Source: Panaeolus papilionaceus
Lineage: Eukaryota > Basidiomycota > Agaricomycetes > Agaricales
Reading direction: 5' to 3'
NCBI GenBank assembly: GCA_015501605.1
Contig: JADNRZ010000007.1
Span: 2,170,001 to 2,234,000, forward strand
DNA: 64,000 nt
Shown: piece after piece, positions 34,218 to 46,149 of the stretch
Numbering within the stretch: the stretch's first letter is position 1
Layout of the letters: each line of letters begins with the position of its first letter
The notes under the pieces: model-generated
What the model saw: only the letters and a program-made list of their open reading frames with translations
Databases searched by the model: none
What the model was told of the DNA's origin: nothing
Position numbers and translations under genes: made by a program

Positions 34218-34498
34218 TGCCAATAATAATATATTTCAGAGAGAGGACTGAGTCGCTGCTCGCTAGACTTAGCAGGACATGAAACAAATATGATGTCATA
34301 TAATCTGCATGCGCGCAAATTCAAATATTTACATTGCCTAATCACTCGAGAATCGAAGCATGGATTTTATGGACGAAATGGGGTGGTCAGAGTAAAATGC
34401 AGATTCAAGGGCAAATATGGATGCCAAAATCATCGCAGAATCAAACTTGGAATCACGTCGAAAACCCTCCCAGAATCCTAGGTCTGACCTCCCCTAAT

Positions 34499-36770
34499 GT
34501 ACGCATCACAACATCGTTTGGGTCGGTGTTTGAATTGATGGTCAAGGAAAATCATCCATCAAATGATGCTTCAACCCAAACCACCATCATCGTCGTGTTC
34601 CATCGAAAAACTGCCCGCCTTTGTTTTTTTTCCTTTCTACGCCTCTTCCTCCCCTTTTTTACAGTGTCCATTGAAAATTACATAGTCACTGCAGTCTCAA
34701 GTGGGTAACTTGTCATTTTCATGAACTTCGGGCTAGATATATGTGAGTAACGGCATCCGCATACACTCTACAGTCGTGGTTCTGATTGATTTTTGGACAT
34801 TTTTAGTGTATTTATGTAGAAAATACTACTCTTTCGTTCATGATCCGTTACCTGCACCTTCCAGTCAGCGTTGAGTGTTCAATCGCACACACACCTGTTC
34901 TCATAAGGCTACCATCTGCGCGTCCAGTACCTCAGTTGCATTTCCCATTTCATTATTGACCCATTCACCACTGAGACCCGTCGTCGGATTTGGATTTGGA
35001 CGTCCCTCTCTGCGAGGAGTTTGAGATCGTATCTGGTGCCGTAGAACGACAGGGAGGAGATGGATATGAGCGCGTTTTTGAACAAAATTGAAGCGCATAG
35101 ATGGAGAGGAGCTACACGACCTGACGCTGTTTTCTCAGTTTTCTTTAAGAGGTTGGACTGTGGAGAAAGAGCAGGACTTGAATTGTGGATTCTTAGATTC
35201 CGGTGAGCGCGCTTCTCATGGTTGTTCATTCCCACTTCATCAACTCATTCCTAAATTCAAGTTCCCAGGCCATCATGGCCGTCTCTGCCTCTCTTGGATT
35301 ATTACACTGCACACGTCATGATGGCGTGTTCATGATCAGGAGCTCAGTCGCTGTAAGTTTATCTATTTCTCTGACTACTAAAATGCTGATGTTGTAGCGA
35401 CTCTATGCAGATGTGCTTGCGAATACAGCATACATGCAGGGTTTCTCGCTTCATGTGGGTTTAAATACGTTGGAGGGCTAGCTAGGAGTTTTGCGTCTGG
35501 GACGAAGGTTGTCCTTTGGCTAAACAATGAAACCCGTCCTGCAAGGTATCCCGACCTCAATTTCCAGCACCGACATTGTCAGCGATACTTTCCCTGCTCT
35601 GCACCCTGTCACACCTCCAACAGCGACTCATACACTTCATCCCTCCTCGGTCTACAAACCCGCTCTCTCAAGGTCCCAAACGTCATCCGTCAATACAGCG
35701 ATAAAAGGACCGACACGTCTTTGAATATTAATCATGCAATGCTCCCTCTTTCCCTACTTGCAACGATCTCTTGACAAGTGAAAATGGTCGGAGAATCTTT
35801 ACCCCACACACTCTCAACTATCAGCGTCGTGTTCAACTATGGTTTCATCGCTTTCTCCGGCTCCTCTCTTCCCCCAACTTCCATCCACTCACCCTTGGGT
35901 CTCCTCATCTTTCCCTCTGCCACGTCTTCAAAAACTATTTCTTGGCCCGTTTCAACCAAACCCTACCGTTTTCTCGCATCATTCTACGCGTCAACATGGA
36001 CGCTATTCCATCTCTCCATCCCAAAGAAGCAGCCACCCACCATGTAAACAACGCTGCCCCTTGGTCAATGCGATGTTCAATGCCCTCACCTAAGCCGCTT
36101 AGGTCTACTGGTCAATGTGGATGTCTAGTGGCGGGTGACGGGCGAGCAGGGTACAGAGTGTTGAAAGGTGGAGCCGGGATTGGGGAGGAAGCGACGGCGG
36201 GGGGTGTTATTTGATGGGGAAACGCGACGGAGTGCACACACTTTGACCTCTTAGTCAAGCCAGGCCTCAGCGATGGGCCTCACTCCTTCCATAACACCAA
36301 TCCCAACACCTGATGCTGCTTTACATGGGAGTTTTCTGGCTCTATTTGTCGTTGATGATCCAGGAAACGACGTTGGTGGTTGGACTGTTGGGTCGGCGGG
36401 GGGTGCGCGGTGGGGGGTCTTCAAGGAGATCACTACTTTCGCTCATAGGGCATGCTAGGCTGTAGTGATACACCTCACTCCTTTTATAGCGGAACCCTCG
36501 ACGTCGTCTGCTGCTCTTCATGGGTGTTAGCCAGCTTTAGGTGTGGTGGGTGGTCCAGGAAAGGTCGTTGGTTGGAGTGGTCGTATAGTTGGGGTTAGGG
36601 TTTAGCGGGAGAGCGAGGCACGATAATTGAGATGCTGCCCTGTTGCGATGGGATTGGTGGTGGGTGCGAGGTTGAAAAGATGAATGGGACGGAGGTTGAG
36701 ACGTTTATGTGTAGATGGTATTGGCGTAGGAGGAAGGAGACGAGGCGAGGGTGAATAACGAGAAGAGCGG
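34499..36770 (+). repeat. R2: copy of the R repeat
   Basis: It begins in the spacer (GTACGCATCACAACATCG) and then the R opening GGTCGGTGTTTGAATTGATG. All blocks follow in the usual order, ending with GGTTGGAGTGGTCGTATAGT, GGGGTTAGGGTTTAGCGGGA and the AAAAGATGAATGGGACGGAGG flank. Protein-like patches include VFELMVKENHPSN at the start and MGLTPSITPIPTPDAALHGS with FVVDDPGNDVGGW near 36274. No gene-length frame is open. Confidence 0.8.
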
Positions 36771-36970
36771 CGAGTTCGTCCGTTGCAGTGCTGTATGATA
36801 GATCTAATTCATTCCGCTTTTAAAACACGAACGTAAGCACGTCCGAATATCAATTTTGTATATGAAGTTATCGATCCGAATTACTGAGACATGAAGTTAA
36901 TACTTGCTGGGTCCCATATTCAGACTGTAGCAGGTGGAATGCATGAGGTAATGACACTCGCGAAGATGGC

Positions 36971-37802
36971 ATGGCTACACATCGTTCGTCTTCCTCTTAC
37001 CATCATCTCGTGAGCATCGACTACTTGACCAACGCCTCGAAAACCCTCCTTTTCGCTACCAAAAATCATACCCCAATGGCCACGAGCTCGAAAATCGAAT
37101 ACGAGAATATTAAGGTCGCTGGGCGTGTTTCTGTTGAACAAGCAGACTATCCTGGCAATGGTTGAAGAGCGCTGTCGGTCCATTGATACAAATGACATTT
37201 CACTATAACTAAATTTGTTCTGAACACAGAATTATGGGTCCGAAGGGAGCAGGAAAGAGCTCGGTGCGTATATCATATTTTATTATTCCACACTGAAAAC
37301 GGCACAGTTGCCTTATCTTTGTTCTCTGCGTCTAGTTCATCGAGGCACTTGGCCTGAAGGACGCCTCAAAAATATCCGGTAACGGTCTTGATGGATGTAC
37401 GAAGACCTTATCCACCTACAAGTTGACCAATGTCACTACTCTTAGCGGTCACCCAATGTATCTTGTGGACTCCCCAGGGTTTGCGGACAGTAAGATATCC
37501 GGTATAGCGATAGTCTCTATTATGTTACAGAAATGGATAAAAGAGAATGAAATGTGCGTCCGGCTTCTTCTACTCGCTATTTTTTTGCATGAATTTCGTT
37601 TCACTTGCTTTGCTCACGAGATATATACCATTATACGGCTATATTCGTTTTCATAGCATACTATATTTGACCCCAATTACGCGTGGTCGCATAACTAGAA
37701 GCCAACGACAGGCACTTAAGACGTTCCAGACCATCACTGGCGTTGGAACAGCAGTGAACATCACAATAGTAACTACGATGTGGGACTATATTAGTACTGT
37801 GA
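36971..37802 (+). pseudogene. H1: second-type P-loop GTPase, 3' end lost
   Basis: Exon 37230-37263 is 34 nt, as in the G genes, and encodes IMGPKGAGKSS (Walker A). 37335-37555 encodes FIEALGLKD and VDS PGF-type G3 (LVDSPGFADSKIS). After an intron, ILYLTPITRGRITRSQRQAL and IVTTMWDY follow to ~37802. There the sequence switches into the reverse complement of a G-gene exon 2. The first coding stretch (36971-37165, MATHRSSSSYHHL) does not join in phase to the 34-nt exon by any donor I can find. So the C-terminal half is missing and the 5' end is doubtful. It is a relic, duplicated as H2. Confidence 0.7.
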
Positions 37803-37992
37803 ATAATGCTTACGCACTCTTCCCTGACCCTGTTGGGTCCATGAGACTGGAGAAAGCGCAGTGTTCTAGGTCAATAGTAATACATACATGTGAACGACCA
37901 ACGATTCTCTTTTTACCCCGTCTGGGGTCACACATACGACAGTTATTGGTTTTCAGAAATTGAAACTGATGGATTTGGTTAGCGTCCGACAT
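37803..37992 (-). pseudogene. G4: exons 1-2 of a GTPase, fused tail-to-tail to H1
   Basis: On the minus strand, 37880-37992 is a first-exon relic (NQIHQFQFLKTN, then KRIVGRSH before GTATGT). 37815-37848 is the Walker A exon, here LMDPTGSGKSA with Gly changed to Asp, followed by its GTAAGC donor. The rest of the gene is absent because H1 sequence starts at the intron. The same arrangement recurs at 57131-57393. Confidence 0.65.
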
Positions 37993-38199
37993 TGTGCGCT
38001 TCGTAGAAATAGCACGAGAGATAAAGGTGGTTCAATGCTTAGAGATAACTTGGCTTCTCTGAAGCGAATCTGTTTTGGTGGACAGTCTTATTGTACAGAC
38101 ATTGATGAAGGTGAGATGAAATTGGGGTCGCCACGGCTAATTCTCGATTGTCTACTGTCAATGGATATATACATCGCAGAAACTTAACTTATCAACCTC

Positions 38200-38590
38200 G
38201 GATAAACACTGCGTAGAAAGAAGCGAAGCACCCCCCTGGTCTGAGTCTTCTTTGTCACCAATTGGCCTTCCAATAAATGCCACACATAATGCTATGGGTA
38301 GAAGCTATTCGATCCCCGAGTTGGCATTATCATTGCATAACCCCACCCCATCCATTCCTTGATCCTAGCTGGTTCTCTCGATCGCGTTCATCCTGTTAGT
38401 CTGCATCATCGGGGTGGATCTAAACACCGTATTGGTGTTAAAATGTTGAGGGCTTTCCCGGGGGGAGTCAACATTATCACCACCCCTTCTCTACCTTTAT
38501 ATACCTCGCGAAGAAGCCGCGGTCCAGGTGATATTGTGCGCTTAAGATGCCATTAAGTCAGTGCCGTTTATTTGTACATAAATGTATGCA
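38200..38590 (+). repeat. spacer segment between H/G relic and R3
   Basis: It matches 57720-58036 and 29470-29732 in order: CACCAATTGGCCTT, AATGCCA.ACA.AA.GCTA, GCATCATCGGG.TGGAT, GCTTTCCC..GGGGAGTCAAC, TTTATTTGTACATAAATG. In the 57.7 kb copy it holds an open frame of 68 codons (GLSINAIQNATGRIYFDPSS, then VCVIGMDPNTAFVLNC); here that frame is broken. Confidence 0.6.
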
Positions 38591-38714
38591 TTATAACAAG
38601 ATTAAGCGTTTGAACACAGAGTATAGACTATATAGTTTGTCTTGAACCTATTTGGGTCCACTTTCACGGATATACAGCCAATGAGTATGCTCTCAGTTTA
38701 ACGATGTTGTGGCA

Positions 38715-40475
38715 AGCGGATATGAGTGCGGTTTTGAACGGAATTGAAGCGTGTAGATGGAGAGGAGCTACATGACCTGACGTTGTTTTCCGAGTTTTCG
38801 TCAAGAGGTTGGACTGCGGAGTCATAGCAGCACAGGAATTGCGGATTCTGAGATTTCGGTGAGCACGATTCTCATGATTGTTCATTCCCATTTCGTCAAC
38901 TCATTCCTAAATTCAAGTTCATCGTGGCGTCTCTGCCTCTTTTGGATGAGTACATTGCTTGTGTCACGATGGCGTGTGCATGACCATCAACTTGGTTTGT
39001 ATGTTAAACGAGACTACGGAACGAAGGAGGTCAGTCAAAGTACGTTCATTTACCTCTCTGATTACTATTGATGCTAATTCTGTGGCAACCTTACGCAGAT
39101 GTGCTTGCGATACTGTACCGATTAAAGCAGTTCGACCGTCAGCAGTCAGCAGGCCCCTGGTCGAGTCGAAATCTGTCAGCAGTCAGCAGTCAGCAGCCGG
39201 TTTGTCGAATTCATCCTAGACGTCCAAAAAAGGCAATTTTTCGCCAAAATCAGCGTTTTTTTACCTCAATTCCAAATTGTATCAAATACGGATAAAACAT
39301 TGCTAAAATCGGAAAAATAAACTCAGAAATCACCCCAACTCAGGGGCATTTTATACATAAATGGATGGTGTGAAGACCATAATAAGTGTCTAATTCGTGA
39401 AACGGGGATACTAGCACTTAATGAAGTTAAGCACTGATGTCAGACGGCGTGCCGTGCGTCGGGCGGAGCCAATGTATAAGTAAGTGACCCTGCTTGGCCA
39501 GTGGCGGCATCTCAAGCCATAGGTCGGCTGTCAGCAGTCAGCACTGCCTCTGTCGAAACCAACATTTCGACCGACGTGTCAGCAGTCAGACCCCCGGTCG
39601 AACTGATCCGATCGGTACAGTATTGGTAAATGGGTGTTCATATGTGTTGGAGCGCCACGCAGGAGGCCCAACAGCGATTTATCCTCAGTCCCACTGCGGC
39701 CCTACTCTCTTAGCGTCCCCAACGCCGTCTGCTTCTATCCCACATCCTGACACACCTCCTAAAACACCTCCACTGTATCAACGTGTCACTGCCGTTATGC
39801 TATTACCACCAACGACTCTCCTTATCCCACCCTCGATCATTTCGCAACCATTACCTCAAACATGTTGAGAGGTCCGGAGTCAGTACTGCGACCCAGCAGC
39901 GCGATCACAAGTGGTCGTCACAAAGCTTATCACCCGCCGACAGCGATGAAAGTATTGACACCCCATTCCCGCTCTCGCACCCTATTACGATGATTCCATG
40001 ATTAGCGGACTTGGACAACGACTCTCACCTCACTGTCTCTCAACCACCAGTGTCATTCTCAATAATGGATTCGTCGTTGTCTCTATTTCCACCCTCACTC
40101 ACTCTCAATGACCACCGTCAACTCACCCTCGCATCTCCTCATTTTTCCCATCGCTACGTCTTTAAAATCCATCCTTGGCCCGTTTAAACCAAACCCTCCT
40201 GTTTTCCTGCATTATTCCACGCGTCGACATGGACGTCATTCTGTCTCTTCAACCCAAAGAAGCAGACACACACCATGTAAACAACGCCGCCGCCACGGTC
40301 AACGCGATGTTCATCACCGTTACCCAAGCCGTTTTAGGTCAATTGGTCGACATGGATGTCTAGTGGCTGGTGACGTTTGAAAGGTGCAGTTGGGATTGGG
40401 GTGGAAACGACAGCGGAGGGCGTTGTTTGAGGATGGAGTGCATACACACATTGACCTATAGGGCAAGCCAGGCGT
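38715..40475 (+). repeat. R3: copy of the R repeat, 5' part missing
   Basis: Similarity to other R copies starts inside the repeat (GGATATGAGTGCGGTTTTGAA) and stops soon after GGATGTCTAGTGGCTGGTGA, so the tail with the two ALHGC motifs is missing. A TA-flanked element (39113-39620) splits it. The frame around 40170-40363 is the best-preserved version of one block: FSCIIPRVDMDVILSLQPKE, then VNAMFITVTQAVLGQLV. Confidence 0.7.
39113..39620. mobile_element. TA-flanked short element with CAGTCAG arrays, 508 bp
   Basis: The ends CTGTACCGAT and ATCGGTACAG are perfect 10-bp inverted repeats, extended by CAGTTCGACCG on both sides with a small gap. TA stands outside each end (39111-39112, 39621-39622). 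Other R copies (for example 59034-59040, CGATATCGG) show the empty site. Both subterminal parts hold GTCAGCAGTCAGCAG arrays. There is no coding capacity, so it is a MITE-like, mariner-type element. Confidence 0.8.
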
Positions 40476-40477
40476 CA

Positions 40478-40483
40478 TATATA
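40478..40483 (+). promoter_or_regulatory. TATA box of the F-box-like gene
   Basis: TATATA lies 100 bp before the ATG at 40583, directly after the truncated end of R3. Confidence 0.35.
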
Positions 40484-40582
40484 GTACACCCGACAGGTTG
40501 CCCGATCCCCTCATTCCATTGTTCATAGTAAAGTTCAATCTCCCCTTGTTTTCAATCGGAGCTGTTGAAAATATCTCATACT

Positions 40583-42122
40583 ATGACTCACCGCACCATT
40601 CCATACGACATCTGGGAAATCGTAATCAATACCATCGCCGACATCCCTTGTCCCCAACATCCACCAGAAGGTCGACTGTGCCTTTTAACAACATGCGCCG
40701 CCGTCCACTGTAAAGACTTTTCTGCGCTCTGTCGGCCTCGTATTTTCGAGCACATTAGCGGGATAGAAGCATCGTTTGAGTACTTTGATGGGAACAGGTT
40801 CCGGAAACTCGTCGATTCTCTGACATCCAATCCAGACTTAGTTCGTTACATCCGCACACTGAGGGTTTCACTCCCAGGCGTTGTGAACTTTGGGGATGAT
40901 AGGACAAACAGATTTCCTCAGAGGGAGATCGATCGCATCCATTCCATCTGAGCCCACATTCCTCATCTCGAATTGTTATCCGTCCAACCACCAGGAGACC
41001 CGATCACCTCACAGGAGGCTGAAGAGTTCCAATCTGTCGTCGTCAAGGCACACCTGTTGCGAAGCACTCTACACACCTTGGAAATCCGTTATCTTCCTCA
41101 TGACATTACCATCATGGACATTATAGGTTCAACCTCACTCAGATCGCTCTTGTTGCAAGAATGCCCCAATTTCGGCCAGTTGAGTTTCACGATTGGGAGA
41201 CCGTGCACGATTTCCCATCTCCACGTAGTCGCCGAGTACCCTATCACTCCTCTCATTCTTCTCGACTATCTTCCTAATTTAACACATTTGCAAATAATTG
41301 GCGGGTGGTCAACTTGGACCGCTGCGCAGGACGATCCCCTTGATATCATCCCGACCCGTACATCAGGTTCCACATTTAATCCATCGAACCTCAAACGAAT
41401 CCGGGTTGAATCTGTACATGTCCCATTGTTTTTCCAGTACTGTGTAGATCGAAGGGTACATGCCGATGTGCCCTTATTGGCATCATTGGAAGAGTTTAGC
41501 CTGTGCGATGGCAGAGAAGCGGGAGTCGAGGTTGTGCGGGATATGCTCAAAGAAACCAGATCATTGCGGTCATTGACTATTGCAGGTATGCTTTTATAGA
41601 ATTTTGTCTCACTTTTTTTTGCTCCAATCGTGATCGAATTCTGTAGGCTCTCCTCAGGATTCATCTGAGGAATTTTCATTTGAGATTTACGGCCTGTCCG
41701 CACGCTTTACCGACGGTACACTAAGTAAGCGCACGGATCTTTACCTCATCATTCAGGATGCAACCTACGCCCACCACTACACCGCCGCAATCGATGGGCT
41801 CGTCTCTTTATTCACATTAATGACTCAACTTAACGTTTTGGAGAGAATCGAACTGTCGTTTTACATCGTTGACGTACCGCCCAAGGGGAGTGTATTCGAC
41901 GCGCAACAACCGAACCAGGATCTCAGGCCAGTTGCGGATAGTTTGGCATGTGTCGGCGCGTACCCTGCACTTGAAGAAGTACAAATTGAGATATGGGTTT
42001 GGCTAAAACGCGAATCTAGACATTTTGGAAAAAAAGTTGTGTCTACTCGGATCGACGGTATGCAAACACTTCGCTGCAGACCTGGAGTTGTGGTTCGAGA
42101 CACCCTCGTTATTCGTTACTAG
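40583..42122 (+). pseudogene. F-box/leucine-rich-repeat-like gene, one in-frame TGA
   Basis: Exons 40583-41585 and 41647-42122 (61-bp intron, GTATGC donor, TGTAG acceptor) correspond to 492 aa. It starts THRTIPYDIWEIVINTIAD, the typical F-box-like opening of agaricomycete LRR proteins, with LLTTCAAVHCKDFSALCRPR following. The body has irregular leucine-rich repeats (IPHLELLSVQPPGD, STSLRSLLLQECPNF, LPNLTHLQIIGGW, LASLEEFSLCDG, ETRSLRSLTIAG). TGA at 40949-40951 interrupts HSI and AHIPHLELL; everything else is open. The product would be a substrate receptor of an SCF ubiquitin ligase. If the TGA is real the gene is dead or makes a 122-residue fragment; a sequencing error should be considered. 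It lies in the gap left by the R3 tail. Confidence 0.75.
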
Positions 42123-43099
42123 AGCCCTGTTTTAAACCTGTTGGTTGCTTGGACGTCGTATATAAGGAGTAGGGCTTCAAATGGAAACATACGTGAGATT
42201 TGGTCACTATACCCGGCCTAGTTCAGTCGCCCTCGAGCTTTGTTACGTTTCTCTAAACAGTTAACGCTTTTCTCAGCGTCTGAATTTCGTGCAGTATCCA
42301 TACTCTCTATGATTTGTACAACACGCATTGACCTGTTTCTCTACCCTCGCCATAGCCGTATAATTTTTCCAGATGAAGTACTAGGAATGATTCTGATAAT
42401 GTGTCATATTTTAGCGTCGGCGCCGTTTGTGTATTGTAAGATGTCCATTAACTAGGACAGCCAGGGTCGCACCAGCACATGTGCCTGAGGCCATGGTCAA
42501 AACAGTCTCACACGACGAGAAGGTTAAAGTGGCTACAACCCCAACCCCCCTCAGCTTCGCTCCGTACTCCTCCCATAGCATTCAGCGCTAGCCAGCCTTC
42601 AGACCTTTTAGGCAAGGGCGTTGAACACTGCGCGATATATGCTGGGGTTTGTCGTTGTTCCATAGGCGGAGCGTCGGGTCGGAATAGCACCGGCGGGTGG
42701 TGACCAGGTGGAAAGGTGGAATGTTGGTGAGTCGAAATAGCAAGGGGGGATCGTACAGGGCAAGGTAGCAAGAAACGTGATAAGGGATTGTTGAGAGGGT
42801 CAGAGAGGGTCGGCGAGACTCGAGTGAGAAGTGCAGGTCGATATAGCAATCTAGGGTGCGTGGTCACCGACGGAAAAAATGTAGAGAAGTGCTGGAGACG
42901 GAGAGAGTAGAGAAAAATCGCTTTGTTCACGTCCAAGGGGCATATTCTCTTCGTAGGAAGGGAGAAGAGAGAAATGGGACAACGAGGTTTGAGGACGTGT
43001 CTACCCTTTCCTTGCTGGAGGCAGTGATGAGGATTGACTGACGACACACGGAAGGAAAGTCTTTGGTGGTGTTCGCGCAAAGCCAACAATACGTTGACG

Positions 43100-45400
43100 C
43101 GAGAAGGGGTTTGGGGAGTCATAGTTGGATGCGGAATTATTGGTTGGGACAAGGTGCGGAGTGGAGAGAAACTTGGATATCGGGGTTTCCTAAATATCAA
43201 CCCGCGCCTCATCCTTTTCATCCCAACACTCGACGTCTATCGTATCCAGTAGTGCATCTTCAATTATCGCGCTTCCCTCCCCCGTCACTAACCCTAACCC
43301 AACCCGCTAACCCATCCACATCCAACAAGGAGCATTCCTGGATCACCAGCGGCACCAACAGCTAGCTGAAAACCTTGAGCAGCAGGGCAAGACGGTAATT
43401 TTCGTCCCACAAAAGGAGTGAGGCCTATCCGTTCAGCGTGGTGTGCACTAGGAGCAAAAGTAACGTTCTCGTCACGGACCCCCCTAGGCCATCAATCCAC
43501 CCGCCAACAACAACGCTTCCTGGACCATCTGCCACACCCAGAGCACGCAAAAGTAGACTATAAGCAGCGTGAGGTGTTCAGGTTGGTGTTCCAGAAGGAG
43601 TGAGGTAAGCTCCTGGAGCCTGGCTTGAGGTAGGAGACAAAGTGCGTGAGGTCCATGTCGTCTGATAGCCGAAGTTCTCTCCTCGGGCGACAACACCGAC
43701 TCTTCCTTGTCTCCTCTCAATGTTCTTTCACAACTTCTACACCTCCTGGAGCGTAAGGAAGACCATAGGTAATATGTTGGAATGAAATGACAGAAACTTG
43801 AACTGTTGGGTTGAGCGGAGGGCGACGATAACCAGTTTTGATAGGGTGTAGTGGGCGAGGAACAACGGTGGAATGCTGATGACCGTACGTGAGCGAGACA
43901 GCGAGACGGCAGGTCTTTTTGGTGGAAGCAGACATGGCGTTTTTTTGTGAACATCACGTAGAGAGGAGGCAGGCAACGTGAGGGGTCATGGGAGCAAGCG
44001 AGGGGGGGATTGGATGCATTGCGTGTTTTAGGACTTTAGGAAGACGATGGGTGATAGAAATACATTGGTAGTGAGCCACTTGCGCCTTGGGGGATGTGGT
44101 GCTGTGATTGTCCAGTATCGCAAAGGAGGTGGGGAGAATCCAACGGCGGGTTGTGATGACGTGTCCATCATCGCGAGTCCAAGATGTTTTCAAGCATTTG
44201 AAGTCCAAGGGGGTGTGTTGATTCAGGTTGCACGTCGTCAGCTGAGGTATTCCCCAGGATATTCCGACAGTTGGGTTGCAGATAAAGCGGTAATACTGTG
44301 ACGAGCGACGAAGACGTTGGAGTGGAATGAATATTGATGGACGCTTGGGTTGGAATTCACGAGCAGCGCTGTATTCACTGTCGACAACTCTGATTTTGGT
44401 TGTGTGTCTGACGACGGTGTGATTGCAACTTCCAGTTACCCGCCTGATCTCCTCCGCTACTTCCCGAAGGACAATGGACAACCTAGACACAACCCCCTGC
44501 TCTCCAATATCCAGTTCACTGTCTATTTCGCGATAATGTCAGCGTCTTCATTTTTCAAGAAAAAAAATGAACAGACCTATCACCCGCTTCGTGTTATTGT
44601 CGCTGTCGTCTGGAATACAGGCTGCACATGCAAGGATGCCGGATGTTTAGGTGTAGTCATTTGAGAGGGACTGGGAGACGTACAGGATGGGGAGGTTGGA
44701 TTTGCTGCTGAGTTAGCTGATGAGTTAACTAAATGAACGAAGAGAAACATACTCACCCGAGAGCCTCCGAATCCAAATTTCAATCTTGACCCGCCGTAAA
44801 AACACACATACATCCAACGGTGATCATCGTTGATGAACGGGAGACTACAAAATGCAAAAATGAGAGGTCAGCTGTAGAATGACGTAGAAAAACTGTTATT
44901 AGATGTCCCGTAGCACGTATGCAGAAGTGAATATGCTAGAGACATGAGTAAAGGACGTGATGGTCCGTTCAGGCAGAGTAAAATGTCGGCCAGGGTCAAT
45001 GATAAATAAAATAGATGAAATTGTTTGAGAGATACACTAAGAACGACGATTGTCAGTCAAAAACCTCAAGCCAAACGAAGTGAAAACTATACTCACGTAT
45101 TCGTAGTTCAAAGGGCCTGAAAAAAAAAAAACCACTATGTAAACCCCAATGATGCCTACACCACGACCAATGCGCCCTAATCAGCCTTGCCCGAAACACC
45201 AGAAATCCCATACAACCCGGCCTAATTCTTCCTACTGCCGCCCTATCCCTTCATCCACAGATATCAGTAGTGAAACAACAGGAATGGGGGAGGACGGTGT
45301 TTAACTGAGGTGCAAGGCGACGATGATGAATGACGGTTGGGAGTAAACTTGGTTTGATGGATGAATTGCCTGATCATCAATTCAAACACCAACAAATATG
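43100..45400 (-). repeat. R9: inverted, divergent copy of the R repeat
   Basis: Read on the minus strand it opens with GTTGGTGTTTGAATTGATGA at ~45395 and ends with GGTTGGGTTAGGGTTAGTGA near 43280. In between it keeps the order of other copies: an exon-like stretch before a GTGAGT donor (FINDDHRWMYVCFYGGSRLK, 44835-44756), the CTCACTCCTTCTGG block, two GGTCCAGGA/GATCCAGGA blocks, and AAGCGCGATAATTGAAGATG. It has the longest open frames of all copies, 43954-44490 (178 codons, RREVA-type start LSIVLREVAEEIRRVTG) and 43484-43957, but stops still separate them. It may be closest to the ancestral gene. 42123-43099 shows only low-stop-density frames on the minus strand. Confidence 0.55.
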
Positions 45401-46149
45401 TAATTTCCAACCACTTCCCACTCGTCGCTCATCCACAGTTCCATAAGTTCCATCAACTCACCTTGTTCTTTGGTTCGGCATTCGGAGACCTACAAGATGG
45501 AGATTCCTCATGGACAAACGGCAGCCCATAATAGTTTGAAAGATGAAATAACCCTCGGATCGACAATGAAAGAAGGTGATGATCAAGTTGTGGCGTGCAT
45601 AGTGGAGCGAGGAAGATCAAGAATCGGTTCGGTGGCAAGGACCACTCCAGGAAGCGTGAACCATGAATCTTGTAGCTAATCGAAACGAATTGAATCACTA
45701 GTCCGCATTAGACTGCGTCCCTGCTACAGCAACATGAACCATGACCAATGCCTTGTAGACCTCCTGACTGGTATCCATTCAAAAGGGGAGATCTAGAGAA
45801 GACGAAGGCGTTGAGGGAGGGCGGCGATAATGGTTGAGAGTCGGAGGTACAGTCGTTTGCATAGTTAATTGGCCCAACATTTTTTCGAAACCCTTGTTTG
45901 TTTGGCCGAAAACGCGTCGATGAGACCCATCCACTCTCAGTGTAGCACAACGATGCACGGATACCATCCATCCCCCACCCGTGTAAACCAGTGTCCGCGA
46001 TCGCTGGAGCTGAGAGCTTTGAAAACTTGCTCAGTGCTCCGTGTGGTCTTTCTGCAATATTTTTCGATGCTAAATCATGGATTTTAAATTGTGGATACTA
46101 CATTATTGAAGATTTTTAAGTAATTCCTGGTCTCAAGTTGTTTCGTAGT

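Larger units (their letters stand above)
29733..34495. mobile_element. PIF/Harbinger transposon, 4763 bp, two genes
   Basis: The ends are inverted repeats AGGGGAGGTCAAACCTAG and, reverse-complemented, AGGGGAGGTCAGACCTAG (one mismatch). The 3-bp duplication AAT flanks both sides (29730-29732, 34496-34498). The uninterrupted sequence TACATCAATGTACGCATC survives in the paralogous unit at ~58037-58054, so the insertion point is proven within the window. The two divergent-to-convergent genes are the classic pair: a DDE_Tnp_4-type transposase on the minus strand and a second protein with a helix-rich DNA-binding-like start on the plus strand. Both are disabled by point lesions, so the element is recently dead but still has good ends. 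Confidence 0.92.

Noticed and set aside
39130..39600. CAGTCAGCAG arrays as a CRISPR or minisatellite
   Set aside because: The repeats are short, without spacers, and lie symmetrically inside a TA-flanked inverted-repeat element.
21532..40951. TGA read as an amino acid (recoded genetic code)
   Set aside because: Intact genes in the window (A, B, G2, G5) contain no internal TGA, and G3 against G5 shows CGA-to-TGA, so mutation explains the pattern.
42508..43221. 237-codon minus-strand frame beside the F-box-like gene
   Set aside because: Low-complexity Pro/Ser/His composition, no domain, no consistent splice or promoter signals; probably chance in a stretch poor in stops.
43954..44490. 178-codon minus-strand frame as a separate gene
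   Set aside because: It lies inside R9 and has no ATG-to-stop gene structure or motifs of its own, so I treat it as a relic patch of R.
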